A DNA stretch of 64,000 nucleotides from Gandjariella thermophila (GTDB lineage Bacteria; Actinomycetota; Actinomycetes; Mycobacteriales; Pseudonocardiaceae), in the NCBI RefSeq assembly GCF_005405885.1, contig NZ_BJFL01000011.1, positions 62,001 through 126,000 on the forward strand, read 5' to 3'. Positions 17,797-26,621 of this stretch are shown piece by piece. The notes under the pieces are model-generated. The model did no database searches. It had not been told where the DNA came from and was given only the letters and a program-made list of their open reading frames with translations. The position numbers and the translations under genes are program-made. Positions within the stretch are counted from its first letter, which is position 1, and each line of letters begins with the position of its first letter.

Positions 17797-19050
17797 TCAC
17801 CACCGCAGCGGCAGGGTGTCCGGCCGGGTGAACGCGCGGTTCGCCGTCCACCGCAGCTCGCCGGCCGGCACGGCGACGCGGAACTCGCCGAGGTGTTCCA
17901 GCAGCCGGTCCAGCGCGACGGTCAGCTCCACCCGCCCGAGGTGCGCGCCGAGGCAGTGGTGGATGCCGTGGCCGAAGGCGAGGTGCGGGTTCGGCGTCCT
18001 GGTCAGGTCGAGTTCCTCGGCGCCGGCGAAGACGCTCTCGTCGCGGTTCGCCGAGTTGATGCACGGCAGCACGGCGTCGCCGGCGCGGATCGGGACACCG
18101 CCGATCTCCATGTCCGCCAGCGCGATCCGGATGGGGCCGACGCCGCCGCCGGCCTGCGAGTACCGCAGCAGTTCGTCCACGGCGACCGGGAGTTGGTCGC
18201 GGTGCTCGACCAGCCGCCGGACGGCGCCGGGCCGCTCGGTCAGGGTGAGCACGCCGTGCGCGATCTCCGAGGTGGTCGCGTGGTAGCCGGCCATCAGCAT
18301 GGTCTCGCCGAACGCGAGCAGTTCCTCGGTGGACAGCGAGTCATCCTCGTCCCGTGCCGTGATCAGCACGGTGAGCAGGTCGTCGGCGGGGTGGCGCTGC
18401 TTCGTCTCGATCAGCGCGGTGAGGTACCGGCGCAGCCTGGCGGCGGCGTCACTGACCTCGGCGGAGGTGCGGGCGCTGACGCTGAGCATCACGTCCGTCC
18501 ACTCCCGGAACAGCAGGTGGTCCCGCTGCGGGACGCCGAGCATCTCGCAGATCACCGTGATGGGCAGCGGCTGGGCAAGGTGCGCGATGAGGTCGGCCGG
18601 GGGTCCCTGCGCGACCATGCCGGACACCATCTGCTCGGCGAGTTCCTCGACCCTCGGCCGCAGGTTCTCCACCTGCCGGGTGGTGAACACCCGGCCCACC
18701 AGCCTGCGCAGCCGGGTGTGCTCCGGCGGGTCCATCACGAAGATCGACTTGGATCCGGCGGCGACCGGCAGCAGCCGCGGCGCGCCCGGCCGGGTGATCG
18801 CCTCCCGGCTGAACCGGGGGTCGGCCAGCACCCTGCGCACCTCCGCGTGCCGGGTCACCAGCCAGACGGTGTGCCCGTTGGCCAGCGCGACCCTGGCGAC
18901 CGGCCGCTCCGCGCGCAGCCGGGCGTACTCCCCGGGCGGTCGCAACGGGTCCGCACTGGCGAACGGGAAGCGGAGCAGCCCGTCGTCCCGCCGTACCGCC
19001 TCGGCCGACTCGTCCCGGTGCTCCGGTGGCGCGACCGCGTCGTTCGTCAT
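17797..19050 (-). CDS. Cytochrome P450 with unusual I-helix
   Basis: A 417-residue P450. The heme-binding loop is FGHGIHHCLGAHLGR with Cys366 as thiolate ligand, and DELLRY is the ExxR motif. DPPEHTRLRRLVGRVFT is a typical actinomycete C-helix. The I-helix reads LMAGYHATTSEIA: aligned to the usual AGHETT it has His and Ala where the acid-alcohol pair (Asp/Glu-Thr) normally protonates bound oxygen. This may indicate coupling or ring-forming chemistry instead of simple hydroxylation, but other P450s tolerate such changes. The ATG overlaps the stop of the glycosyltransferase gene (ATGA). Confidence 0.92.
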   Translation of the reverse strand: MTNDAVAPPEHRDESAEAVRRDDGLLRFPFASADPLRPPGEYARLRAERPVARVALANGHTVWLVTRHAEVRRVLADPRFSREAITRPGAPRLLPVAAGSKSIFVMDPPEHTRLRRLVGRVFTTRQVENLRPRVEELAEQMVSGMVAQGPPADLIAHLAQPLPITVICEMLGVPQRDHLLFREWTDVMLSVSARTSAEVSDAAARLRRYLTALIETKQRHPADDLLTVLITARDEDDSLSTEELLAFGETMLMAGYHATTSEIAHGVLTLTERPGAVRRLVEHRDQLPVAVDELLRYSQAGGGVGPIRIALADMEIGGVPIRAGDAVLPCINSANRDESVFAGAEELDLTRTPNPHLAFGHGIHHCLGAHLGRVELTVALDRLLEHLGEFRVAVPAGELRWTANRAFTRPDTLPLRW

Positions 19051-20279
19051 CTCTCCCGCTCCTCGCTCCCGTTCCCTGGCACGGCAGGTTCACAGCACCC
19101 GCTCGGAGCCGGCTCGACGGCGGATCGAGGGTGGTGGGATGCCCGCAGCGACTCCAGCGCGGCGACCACGCTCGTCGCGGGCGGCTGCCCGCGCATCTCC
19201 GCGGCCACCGCCCTGGCGGCCGCCCGCTCCGGTGCGTCCCCGGCCACCAGGCGGCCGATCGCCTCCCGCAGCACGGCCGGCTCGGCCTCGCCGATGCCCA
19301 GCACCAGGCCGGCACCGCGCGCGGCCACCCGCGCCGCGTGGCCGGCGTGGTCCGGTAACTGCGGCACCAGCAGCAGCGGCACGCCGCCCAGCAGCGCGGT
19401 GAGGATGCTGCTCGCGCCGCCGTGGCCGACGAGCAGGTCACAGCCGGCCAGGACGTGCTGGAGGGGCTTGTCGACCAGGACCCGGACGCCGTCCGGCAGC
19501 GGAGCGAGCAGCGGGCGCTGCGCCGCCGACACGGCGAGCACCACCTCGACGTCGAGGTCCGCCGCGGCGGCGACGACCCGGTTCACCGGGAACCGGTGCG
19601 GTTCGACCCTGGCGATGGTGTGTCCCCAGCTCACGCACACCCGAGGCCGGTCGCCGGCGGTGGGCAGGCCGACCGGCAGCACGGCGGGACCGTTGAACGG
19701 CACGTACCGGATGGGCAGCCGGCGGTGGTCGCCGGTCACCTGCATGCTGGCCGGCACCGGGTCGACGGTGGCGACCCCGCACGGGTCGAACCCCGTGCCG
19801 CCGCACCGGTCGGCCAGCGGCGCGAACGCCTCGGTGAGCACCGCGCTCACCGGCCCGAGCAGGTCGGCCCCGTACAGGTGCCGCACGGCGGGCACCCCGG
19901 CCGCCGCGGCCGCCAGCGGGCCGGCCAGCGCGGTCGGGTGGTAGACCACCAGGTCCGCCCGCCAGTCGCCAACCAGCTCCACCAGATCGTCCACCATGGA
20001 CTCGGCGTGCGCGAGCAGCATGCGGACCGCCCGGGGACGGCCGCCGTTGCCTGCCGCGCGGCCACCGCCGGTGGGCAGCAGGTACTCGCGCACCATGCCG
20101 GCGGTGTCCACGTCCGTGCCGACCGTCGCGGCCGGCAGCCCGGCGCGCAGGATGTCGCCGAGCAGTCCGGGCTGGCTGGCGAACAGGACGTCGTGCCCTG
20201 CCGCGCGGCACGCCCAGGCCAGCGGCGCGAGCGCGTACAGGTGCGTCGGCCACGCCCAGGTCGTGAACACCACCCGCAT
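19047..20279 (-). CDS. GT1-family glycosyltransferase (natural product type)
   Basis: A 410-residue GT-B fold enzyme. It begins MRVVFTTWAWPTHLYALAPLAWA, the acceptor-domain opening common in antibiotic glycosyltransferases. It has VRHLYGADLLGP in the middle and the nucleotide-sugar signature VGHGGASSILTALLGGVPLLLVPQLPDHAGHAARV near the C-terminus. It probably transfers a (deoxy)sugar from a TDP or UDP donor onto the polyketide. No deoxysugar biosynthesis gene lies in the window, so the donor must come from elsewhere. It is the first gene of the leftward operon with a P450, an OMT and SchA/CurD copy 2, behind a two-repeat SARP-like box at 20344-20361. Confidence 0.9.
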   Translation of the reverse strand: MRVVFTTWAWPTHLYALAPLAWACRAAGHDVLFASQPGLLGDILRAGLPAATVGTDVDTAGMVREYLLPTGGGRAAGNGGRPRAVRMLLAHAESMVDDLVELVGDWRADLVVYHPTALAGPLAAAAAGVPAVRHLYGADLLGPVSAVLTEAFAPLADRCGGTGFDPCGVATVDPVPASMQVTGDHRRLPIRYVPFNGPAVLPVGLPTAGDRPRVCVSWGHTIARVEPHRFPVNRVVAAAADLDVEVVLAVSAAQRPLLAPLPDGVRVLVDKPLQHVLAGCDLLVGHGGASSILTALLGGVPLLLVPQLPDHAGHAARVAARGAGLVLGIGEAEPAVLREAIGRLVAGDAPERAAARAVAAEMRGQPPATSVVAALESLRASHHPRSAVEPAPSGCCEPAVPGNGSEERER

Positions 20280-20343
20280 GTCGGCCTCCCTCCTCGGATT
20301 CGCTCGGCGCCGGCGGCGCGCGGACGGTGACCGTGGCATCGCG

Positions 20344-20361
20344 GGCTGGAGGCTCGCTCGA
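20344..20361 (-). promoter_or_regulatory. SARP-type box (two repeats) for the glycosyltransferase operon
   Basis: On the minus strand, TCGAGCG (20361) and TCCAGCC (20350) are 11 bp apart, 64 bases before the ATG. The TCGAGC core is palindromic; a further TCGAGCC at 20407-20413 on the plus strand may serve the divergent SDR gene. Confidence 0.55.
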
Positions 20362-20464
20362 GCAGCCGCCGCGCGGTGGCCGGCGTGACCCGTTCACCAG
20401 CACGGGTCGAGCCGGCCCGGCGAGCATCGGCGCGAACCGCAGCCGAGCAGCCGATGGGGGCGCC

Positions 20465-21148
20465 GTGGCCGACCAGCGCACCGCACTGATCACCGGGGCG
20501 AACCGGGGGCTGGGGCACGCCGTCGCCGCCGAACTCGCCCGCCGGGGCCTGCGGGTGATCGTGACCGCGCGGGACCCGGCGTCCGCCGGGCGCGCCGCCG
20601 CCGAGATCGGGCCGGACGTCCGATCGCATCAGCTCGACGTGACCGACCCGGCCAGCGTGCGGCGGGCGGCCGGCGAACTGGCCGGCGTGGACGTGCTGGT
20701 GTGCAACGCCGGCGTGCTGCTCGACGGCGGCCACGACCCGCTCACCGTGCCGCTGGACCTGGTGGAACGCACGCTGGCGGTGAACCTGCTCGGCGGGTGG
20801 CGGGTCGCGCAGTCGTTCCTGCCGGGCATGGTGGCGCGCGGCTGGGGCCGGGTGGTGTTCGTGTCCAGCGCCACCGGGTCGTTCCATGTCGGGCTGTGGA
20901 CCGGCGCGCCGGCGTACTCGCTGTCCAAGACGGCGGTCAACGGCCTGACCAGCCTGCTCGCCGCCCGCACCAGGGGCACCGGCGTCCTGGTGAACGCGGT
21001 GAACCCCGGCCGGGTGCGGACCAGGATGGTGCCCACCGCGGACCGCGCCGCCGAGGACGCCGCCGTGGACGTCGCGGACGCGGCGACCCTGCCGGACGAC
21101 GGTCCGACCGGGACGTTCCTGCGCGGCGGGCAACCCGTCCCCTGGTGA
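20465..21148 (+). CDS. SDR family oxidoreductase (carbonyl reductase-like)
   Basis: A 227-residue SDR: ITGANRGLGHAVAAEL, CNAGVL, VSSATGSF with the catalytic Ser, and YSLSK with the Tyr-Lys pair. It lacks the C-terminal DGG sequence of FabG-like members and instead ends TGTFLRGGQPVPW, like carbonyl/quinone reductases. It would reduce a ketone or quinone of the intermediate with NADPH. The GTG start at 20465 sits at the edge of homology. It is divergent from the glycosyltransferase and followed, after 92 bases, by the TcmI-like cyclase operon. Confidence 0.85.
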   Translation: MADQRTALITGANRGLGHAVAAELARRGLRVIVTARDPASAGRAAAEIGPDVRSHQLDVTDPASVRRAAGELAGVDVLVCNAGVLLDGGHDPLTVPLDLVERTLAVNLLGGWRVAQSFLPGMVARGWGRVVFVSSATGSFHVGLWTGAPAYSLSKTAVNGLTSLLAARTRGTGVLVNAVNPGRVRTRMVPTADRAAEDAAVDVADAATLPDDGPTGTFLRGGQPVPW

Positions 21149-21158
21149 CGGGGCGGGT

Positions 21159-21187
21159 CCGAGGCGGGTTCGAGCCGGTCTCCATCG
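21159..21187 (+). promoter_or_regulatory. SARP-type box for the cyclase/KS-alpha operon
   Basis: CCGAGGC (21159), TCGAGCC (21170) and TCCATCG (21181) start at 11-bp steps on the plus strand, 54 bases before the GTG at 21241. This spacing matches the boxes at other cluster promoters. Confidence 0.6.
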
Positions 21188-21240
21188 CGGGCGCCGAGCA
21201 TCGACCCGCCCGTCCGACCACGTTCGCAGGAGGCGAGACC

Positions 21241-21576
21241 GTGCACCGCACCCTGATCGTCGCCAGGCTCAGGACCACAGACCCGCAGCGGATCGCGGAC
21301 GTCTTCGCCGCGTCCGACGCCACCGATCTGCCGCACATGGTCGGCGTGTCCCGAAGGACGCTGTTCAGCTTCCACGACCTGTACTTCCACCTGGTCGAGG
21401 CGGACCAGGACATCGCGCCGAACCTGTACCGTGCCCGCAGCCACCCGCTGTACCAGGACATCAACACCAAACTCGCCCGGTTCGTGGCGCCGTACGACCC
21501 CGGCTGGAAGGAACCGAAGGACGCGATGGCGTCGCCGTTCTACGTGTGGACGGCCGAGGAGGGCCGGGTGCGATGA
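21241..21576 (+). CDS. TcmI family polyketide cyclase
   Basis: A 111-residue single-domain protein of the polyketide synthesis cyclase family (TcmI, WhiE-ORFVII). It begins HRTLIVARL and has DVFAASDATDLPHMVGVSRR, LFSFHDLYFHLVEA, SHPLYQDINTKLARFV and a final SPFYVW. The family closes later rings of pentangular polyketides. The GTG start at 21241 has GGAGGCGAG upstream. Its stop overlaps the start of the cupin gene (ATGA), which in turn overlaps KS-alpha, so cyclase-cupin-KS-alpha form a tight translationally coupled operon. Confidence 0.92.
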   Translation: MHRTLIVARLRTTDPQRIADVFAASDATDLPHMVGVSRRTLFSFHDLYFHLVEADQDIAPNLYRARSHPLYQDINTKLARFVAPYDPGWKEPKDAMASPFYVWTAEEGRVR

Positions 21577-22007
21577 CCACGGTTCGCGCGGAGAACGTGA
21601 GGGTCAACGTCGCCGACGCGGTGCCGAACCGGCGCAGGGGCGGCGACATCCGGGTCACGCTGAGCCCGAAGACGGTCGGCTCGACCTCCGGCTTCGGCGG
21701 GTTCCTCCACCTCGGGCCCGGCGAGTTCGTCACCGAGCACTACCACCCCTACTCCGAGGAGTTCCTGCACGTCGTCGCCGGCGACCTGGAGATGACGGTG
21801 GACGGCGTGCCGATCCGCCTCGGCCCCGGTGACTCGCTGATCGTGCCGATCGGTCTGCGGCACCGGCTGGTGAACGTCGGCGAGTCCGTCGCGCAGGCGG
21901 TGTTCCACCTGTCCCCGCTGGCGCCGCGCCCGGAACTCGGCCACGTCGACACCGAGCAGCCGGGGAACCCGGACGCACCGAACCCGGCGGTCGGAGGTGC
22001 CCGATGA
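21573..22007 (+). CDS. Cupin-domain polyketide cyclase/helper (WhiE-ORFII type)
   Basis: A 144-residue single cupin. Motif 1 lies in [21 protein letters not shown] (metal-binding His residues and Glu) and motif 2 in [16 protein letters not shown]. Cupins next to KS-alpha are a hallmark of spore-pigment and pentangular PKS clusters and are thought to assist ring closure or oxidation. Coupled by ATGA overlaps to the TcmI-like gene upstream and KS-alpha downstream. The last 25 residues are Pro/Asn-rich and outside the fold. Confidence 0.9.
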   Translation: MTTVRAENVRVNVADAVPNRRRGGDIRVTLSPKTVGSTSGFGGFLHLGPGEFVTEHYHPYSEEFLHVVAGDLEMTVDGVPIRLGPGDSLIVPIGLRHRLVNVGESVAQAVFHLSPLAPRPELGHVDTEQPGNPDAPNPAVGGAR

Positions 22008-23278
22008 GCAGGACGGCCACCATCACCGGCATCGGTGTCGTGGCGCCGGGGGGCGTGGGCCGGGAACCCTTCTGGGAGTTGCTGGCCGCCGGACGGACGG
22101 CCACCCGCCGGATCACCCTGTTCGACCCCGCCGAGTTCCGCTCGCAGATCGCCGCCGAGGTCGACTTCGATCCGAAGGCGGCGGGCCTTTCCGCGCAGCA
22201 GGTTCGGCGGATGGACCGGGCCGCGCAGTTCGCCACGGTCTGCACCCGGGAGGCGGTGGCCGACAGCGGCCTCGATCTGTCCTCAGTAGACCCGGAGCGG
22301 GTCGCGGTGAGCATCGGCAGCGCCGTCGGCTGCACCATGGGTCTGGAGGAGGAGTACGCGGTGCTCGCCGACGACGGCCGGCGCTGGCTGGTCGACCACA
22401 CCTACGGCGTGCCGCACCTGTACGGCTACATGGTGCCGAGCACCCTCGCCGTGGAGGTCGCCTGGGAGGTGGCCGCCGAGGGTCCGACCGCGCTGATCTC
22501 CACCGGGTGCACGTCCGGGCTGGACGCGGTCGGCCACGGTGCCGCGCTGATCGAGGAGGGCTCGGCGGACGTGGTGCTCGCCGGCGCCACGGACGCGCCG
22601 CTGTCCCCGATCACCTCGGCGTGCTTCGACGCGATCCGGGCGACCTCGCCCAACAACGACGACGCCGAGCACGCCTCCCGGCCGTTCGACGCCAGGCGCG
22701 ACGGGTTCGTGCTGGGCGAGGGGGCCGCGGTGCTGGTGCTGGAGGAGGCGGGGGCGGCCCGCCGCCGCGGCGCCCGGGAGTACGCGCACGTCGTCGGGTT
22801 CGCCAGCCGCAGCAACGCCTTTCACATGACCGGCCTGAAACCGGACGGGCGGGAGATGGCCGAGGCCATCCGGATCGCCATGGCCGCCGCCCGGGTCGAC
22901 CCGGCCGACGTGGACTACGTCAACGCCCACGGCTCCGGCACGAAGCAGAACGACCGGCACGAGACGGCGGCGTTCAAGCGCAGCCTCGGGCCCCGTGCCT
23001 ACGAGGTCCCGGTCAGCTCGATCAAGTCGATGATCGGTCACTCGCTCGGCGCGATCGGCTCGCTGGAGATCGCCGCCTGCGCGCTCGCCCTGGACCGCCA
23101 GGTGGTGCCGCCGACGGCGAACCTGCACAACGCCGATCCGCTGTGCGACCTCGACTACGTTCCGGTCACCGCCCGGGAGCACCGGATGGACGTGGTGCTG
23201 ACCGTGGGCAGCGGGTTCGGCGGTTTCCAGAGCGCGATGCTGCTCGCCGGGCCGGAAGCGGCGCGCGACCGGAAGTAG
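22004..23278 (+). CDS. Type II PKS ketosynthase alpha subunit
   Basis: A 424-residue catalytic ketosynthase. Active residues are Cys169 ([12 protein letters not shown]), His309 (NAHGSGT) and His346 ([12 protein letters not shown]), the same numbering as in the actinorhodin enzyme as I recall it. It extends the polyketide on ACP as a heterodimer with KS-beta. The expected neighbour KS-beta is absent here; downstream is a terminator hairpin and a convergent P450 gene. KS-alpha therefore ends its operon, and KS-beta lies 14 kb away on the opposite strand. Dimer assembly would need balanced expression from two promoters, both with SARP-type boxes. Confidence 0.95.
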   Translation: MSRTATITGIGVVAPGGVGREPFWELLAAGRTATRRITLFDPAEFRSQIAAEVDFDPKAAGLSAQQVRRMDRAAQFATVCTREAVADSGLDLSSVDPERVAVSIGSAVGCTMGLEEEYAVLADDGRRWLVDHTYGVPHLYGYMVPSTLAVEVAWEVAAEGPTALISTGCTSGLDAVGHGAALIEEGSADVVLAGATDAPLSPITSACFDAIRATSPNNDDAEHASRPFDARRDGFVLGEGAAVLVLEEAGAARRRGAREYAHVVGFASRSNAFHMTGLKPDGREMAEAIRIAMAAARVDPADVDYVNAHGSGTKQNDRHETAAFKRSLGPRAYEVPVSSIKSMIGHSLGAIGSLEIAACALALDRQVVPPTANLHNADPLCDLDYVPVTAREHRMDVVLTVGSGFGGFQSAMLLAGPEAARDRK

Positions 23279-23296
23279 GCGCGCCCGACGGAATCG

Positions 23297-23322
23297 TGCC
23301 GCCCGGGTCAACCCGGGCGGCA
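23297..23322. terminator. Bidirectional terminator hairpin
   Basis: An 11-bp perfect stem, TGCCGCCCGGG with CCCGGGCGGCA, and a TCAA loop, between the convergent KS-alpha and P450 genes. Confidence 0.75.
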
Positions 23323-23342
23323 TGCCGTCTTCGGATACCCGG

Positions 23343-24554
23343 CTACCAGGTGACCGGCAGTTCGTGGGCGCCGTAGATCTGCATGTCGGAGCGCATCGGC
23401 ACCTCCTCGAGCGGCACGGCCAGCCGGAGGTCGGGCAGCCGCCGGGTCAGCCTGGCGAACGCGATCCGCATCTCCATCCGGGCGAGCTGCTGGCCGAGGC
23501 ACTGGTGGGCGCCGTAGGCGAACCCGACGTGCCGCCGGGGTGCCCGGGTCACGTCCATGAGGTCCGGGGAGTCGAACCGCGCGGGGTCCCGGTTGGCCGA
23601 CTCGATGGACAGCACGATCGGGTCGCCCGCCCGGATCCGCTGCCCGCCGATCTCGGTGTCGGCCTTCGCGGTGCGCGGCAGGCCGAACGGGGCCACCGAC
23701 AGGAAACGGAGGATCTCCTCGACGCCGCGCTCGATGGTCTCCGGGTGGTCCCGCAGCGTCTCCCACTGGTTCCGGTAGGTCAGCAGCGCGAGCGCGCCCA
23801 TCGCGATCATGTTGGCGGTGGTGGCGTATCCCGCGATCATCAGCAGGTTGCCGATCGCCACCAGCTCGTCGTCGGTCAGCGGCACGCCGTCCCCGGGCGT
23901 GGCCTGGATCAGGCCGCTGATCAGCCCGTCGTCCGGGTGCGCGCGCTTGTCCTGGACGAGGGTGCGGATGGCGGCGGCCATGCCGGTCATCGCGTCCAGC
24001 AGTTCCTCTTTGGACCTTTCCAGCCGCTGCATCACGTCCGCGTGCTGCTGGAACTGCTTGCTGTCCGCGTACGGCATGCCGAGCAGCTCGCAGATCACCA
24101 GCGAGGGGACGGGCTCCGCGAAGTCCCGGACCAGGTCCGCCGGCGGTCCCGCGGCGACGATCGCGTCCAGGTGCTCGTCGACGATCTGCTCGATCCGCGG
24201 GGCGAGCGCCTTCATCCGGCGGACGGTGAACTGGCCGGTCAGCATCCGCCGGTACCGGGTGTGCTCCGGTGGGTCCATCCCGATGAACGAGGTGCCGAAC
24301 CCGGAGGCCCGCCATTCCTCGGGGGTGAGCGTGACCGACGAGACGTTGGTCTGGAACGTCCGCTGCGCGCTCACCGCCGGGTTGACCAGCGCGGCGGTCA
24401 CGTCCTCGAACCGGGTCACCAGCCAACCGACGTTCCCGTCGGGTAACGCCAGCGGGCTGACCGGGGCTTCGGCACGGAGGCGGGCGTACTCGGCCGGCGG
24501 GGCCAGCGGGCACTCCCGGGTCAGCGGCAGCGGTCGTGGGGCCATCTCGGTCAT
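23343..24554 (-). CDS. Cytochrome P450 lacking the I-helix acidic residue
   Basis: A 403-residue P450. The heme loop is FAYGAHQCLGQQLAR with Cys352, EEILR is the ExxR motif and DPPEHTRYRRMLTGQFT the C-helix. The I-helix reads MIAGYATTANMIA: Ala replaces the usual Asp/Glu before the conserved Thr. It shares an operon with the upstream amidotransferase gene (gap 42 bases), so it may act on or prepare the amidated scaffold. Candidate reactions from known polycyclic xanthone pathways include methylenedioxy bridge formation and hydroxylation; sequence does not decide. ATG 24554 was chosen; a GTG codon precedes it. Confidence 0.92.
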   Translation of the reverse strand: MTEMAPRPLPLTRECPLAPPAEYARLRAEAPVSPLALPDGNVGWLVTRFEDVTAALVNPAVSAQRTFQTNVSSVTLTPEEWRASGFGTSFIGMDPPEHTRYRRMLTGQFTVRRMKALAPRIEQIVDEHLDAIVAAGPPADLVRDFAEPVPSLVICELLGMPYADSKQFQQHADVMQRLERSKEELLDAMTGMAAAIRTLVQDKRAHPDDGLISGLIQATPGDGVPLTDDELVAIGNLLMIAGYATTANMIAMGALALLTYRNQWETLRDHPETIERGVEEILRFLSVAPFGLPRTAKADTEIGGQRIRAGDPIVLSIESANRDPARFDSPDLMDVTRAPRRHVGFAYGAHQCLGQQLARMEMRIAFARLTRRLPDLRLAVPLEEVPMRSDMQIYGAHELPVTW

Positions 24555-24596
24555 CACCGTTCTCCTTTTTCTCCGCGAGGTCGCGGCCCCCGCGGG

Positions 24597-26459
24597 TCAC
24601 AGGACCAGCTCGACCTCGTAGTGCCGCAGCCAGAGGTCGAGTTGCAGCACCAACTCGATGTTCATGCGGCTGTGCCAGGTGTAGGCCACGTCGGACGTGT
24701 CACCCGCCGCGCGGCGGGCACCGTCCACATCGATCAGTTGCAGCACCGGCGCGTCCAAGCGGGCCAGCAGCGCGGACAGCTCGCGGTGCAGGACATGCGT
24801 GTAGGCCGGGTCCTGGGTCACCGGCCACGGGCTCTTCGGCCGCTGCAGCACCGGCTGCGGCAGCTTGTCCGCCACCGCCGCCCGCAGCAGGCTCTTCTCC
24901 CTGCCGTCGAAGGTCTTCATCGACCACGGCACGTTGTACAGGTACTCCACCAGCCGGTGGTCGCAGAACGGGACGCGGACCTCGAGGCCGGAGGCCATGC
25001 TGAGCCGGTCGTCGCGGTCGAGCAGCATCGGCAACCATCGGGTCAGGTGCAGGTGGCACAGTTCGCGCATGCGGTGCTCGGCGGCGCTCTCGCCGTCCTG
25101 GTGCGGAGCCTCCGCACACGCCTGCCGGTAGATCTCGGCGTAGTGGCCCGGCATGTCGATCTTCTCCAGCAGGCCGGGGTCGAGCAGGCCGCGTCCCAGG
25201 CCCGCCGCGCGGCAGCCGTCGTGCAGCGCCTCCATGGCCACCCACGGGAAGGTTGGTGCCCGGACGAAGTCGGGCTGGTGCAGCCAGATGTAGCCGCCGA
25301 AGATCTCGTCCGCTCCCTCGCCGATGAGCGCGACGGTGGAATGCTCCCGGATGCGGCGGAACGTGCGGTACAGCGACGCGTCCATGTCCCCGTACGGCGT
25401 GGGCATGTCCTGCGCGCGTATCGCCGCCAGCCTGGTGGTTCTCTCGATGAGGTCCGAGGTTTTCAGCACGATGTCGACGTGGTCGGATCCGACCCGGCGC
25501 ACCACCTCGGCGGCGAACGGCGCGTCCGGCGCGCTGCGGGTGTCGTCGGGGCGGAAGTTGTCGCTGTAGCCCTCGAACGTGGTCGTGATCGTCCGTACCC
25601 GGTGACCGTCCCGCCCGCCGAGGATGCCGGCGGCGACCGCGGTGAGCGCGCTGGAGTCCAGCCCGCCGGACAGCGCCGTGCACAGCGGCACGTCGGACAC
25701 GAGTTCGCGGCGGACGATGTCGTCCAGCAGGGTGCTGACCGTCTCGACCGTGGTGGGCAGGTCGTCGGTGTGCGGCTCGGCCCGCAACGCCCAGTACCTG
25801 CTCTCGGAGATCCCGCGTCGGCTCACCACGGCGGTGTGGCCGGGTGGCAGTTCCCGCATGTCGCGGAACACCGCCTGCCCCGGTGTCTTGGCGGTGGACA
25901 GCAGCTCCCGCAGCCCGTCCCGGTCGACCACCGGGCGGACGAGCGGGTTCGCCAGCAGCGCCTTGGGTTCCGAGCCGAACAGCACGCCGTCCGGCTGCGC
26001 GGCGTAGAACAGGGGTTTCACCCCGAGCCGGTCGCGGACCAGCAGCAGCTCCTCGCGGCTCGGATCCCAGACCGCGAACGCGAACATGCCCTCCAGGTGC
26101 TCCGCGCAGCTCGCGCCCCATTCCAGGTAGGCGCGCAGCACGACCTCGGTGTCACTGCTGGTGCGGAAGCGGTGCCCGGCCCGCCGCAACCGGTCGCGCA
26201 GCGCACCGAAGTTGTAGACCTCACCGCTGTAGGTGAGCACCGCCAGCGTCCGGCCGTCCTGCTCCGCCACCATTGGCTGCGAGCCGCCGGCCAGGTCGAT
26301 GACGGCGGTCCGGGTGTGCCCGAGCGCGGCGTGATGATCGAGCCATACGCCGTCCGCGTCCGGGCCGCGGTTGCCGAGCGCACGGGTCATCGACTCCATC
26401 GTTGGGCGCGCGATGCTCAGGTCTCGGGAGAAGCTCACCCAACCGGTGATGCCGCACAT
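24597..26459 (-). CDS. Asparagine synthetase-like glutamine amidotransferase
   Basis: A 620-residue class II amidotransferase. After Met removal, Cys2 (MCGITGW) is the glutaminase nucleophile; NRGPDADG and YSGEVYNF belong to the N-terminal domain. The synthetase domain has the pyrophosphate loop SGGLDSSALT at about residue 260, GEGADEIFGGY and EVRVPFCDH. The chemistry is ATP-dependent activation of a carboxylate and amide formation with glutamine nitrogen. In pentangular and xanthone clusters (fredericamycin, lysolipin, xantholipin) such an enzyme installs the lactam nitrogen, and that is its probable role here. It heads an operon with a P450 behind a three-repeat SARP box. Confidence 0.93.
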   Translation of the reverse strand: MCGITGWVSFSRDLSIARPTMESMTRALGNRGPDADGVWLDHHAALGHTRTAVIDLAGGSQPMVAEQDGRTLAVLTYSGEVYNFGALRDRLRRAGHRFRTSSDTEVVLRAYLEWGASCAEHLEGMFAFAVWDPSREELLLVRDRLGVKPLFYAAQPDGVLFGSEPKALLANPLVRPVVDRDGLRELLSTAKTPGQAVFRDMRELPPGHTAVVSRRGISESRYWALRAEPHTDDLPTTVETVSTLLDDIVRRELVSDVPLCTALSGGLDSSALTAVAAGILGGRDGHRVRTITTTFEGYSDNFRPDDTRSAPDAPFAAEVVRRVGSDHVDIVLKTSDLIERTTRLAAIRAQDMPTPYGDMDASLYRTFRRIREHSTVALIGEGADEIFGGYIWLHQPDFVRAPTFPWVAMEALHDGCRAAGLGRGLLDPGLLEKIDMPGHYAEIYRQACAEAPHQDGESAAEHRMRELCHLHLTRWLPMLLDRDDRLSMASGLEVRVPFCDHRLVEYLYNVPWSMKTFDGREKSLLRAAVADKLPQPVLQRPKSPWPVTQDPAYTHVLHRELSALLARLDAPVLQLIDVDGARRAAGDTSDVAYTWHSRMNIELVLQLDLWLRHYEVELVL

Positions 26460-26521
26460 ACGGCCCTCCATGTCCAGCGGATCTCGGGTGGTGATCGGAC
26501 CACCGGCATCGTGGGCGCCGC

Positions 26522-26550
26522 TGCTCGACACGGGCTCGACGGCTCCTCGA
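26522..26550 (-). promoter_or_regulatory. SARP-type box upstream of the amidotransferase gene
   Basis: The clearest example in the window: on the minus strand TCGAGGA (26550), TCGAGCC (26539) and TCGAGCA (26528) at exact 11-bp spacing, 63 bases before the ATG. The TCGAGC core is that recognised by DnrI-type SARP activators. Confidence 0.75.
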
Positions 26551-26621
26551 CAACGCCGCCGAGGCACCAGGGGGCGCGGCCGCGACCGGCGGCGGAACCG
26601 GCGGCCGCCGGACAGATCGGC

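Noticed and set aside
19100-19140. TCGA-rich motifs near the end of the glycosyltransferase gene as another SARP box
   Set aside because: They lie inside the coding sequence of the glycosyltransferase, which overlaps the P450 start by ATGA, so no promoter is needed there, and the spacing is not 11 bp.
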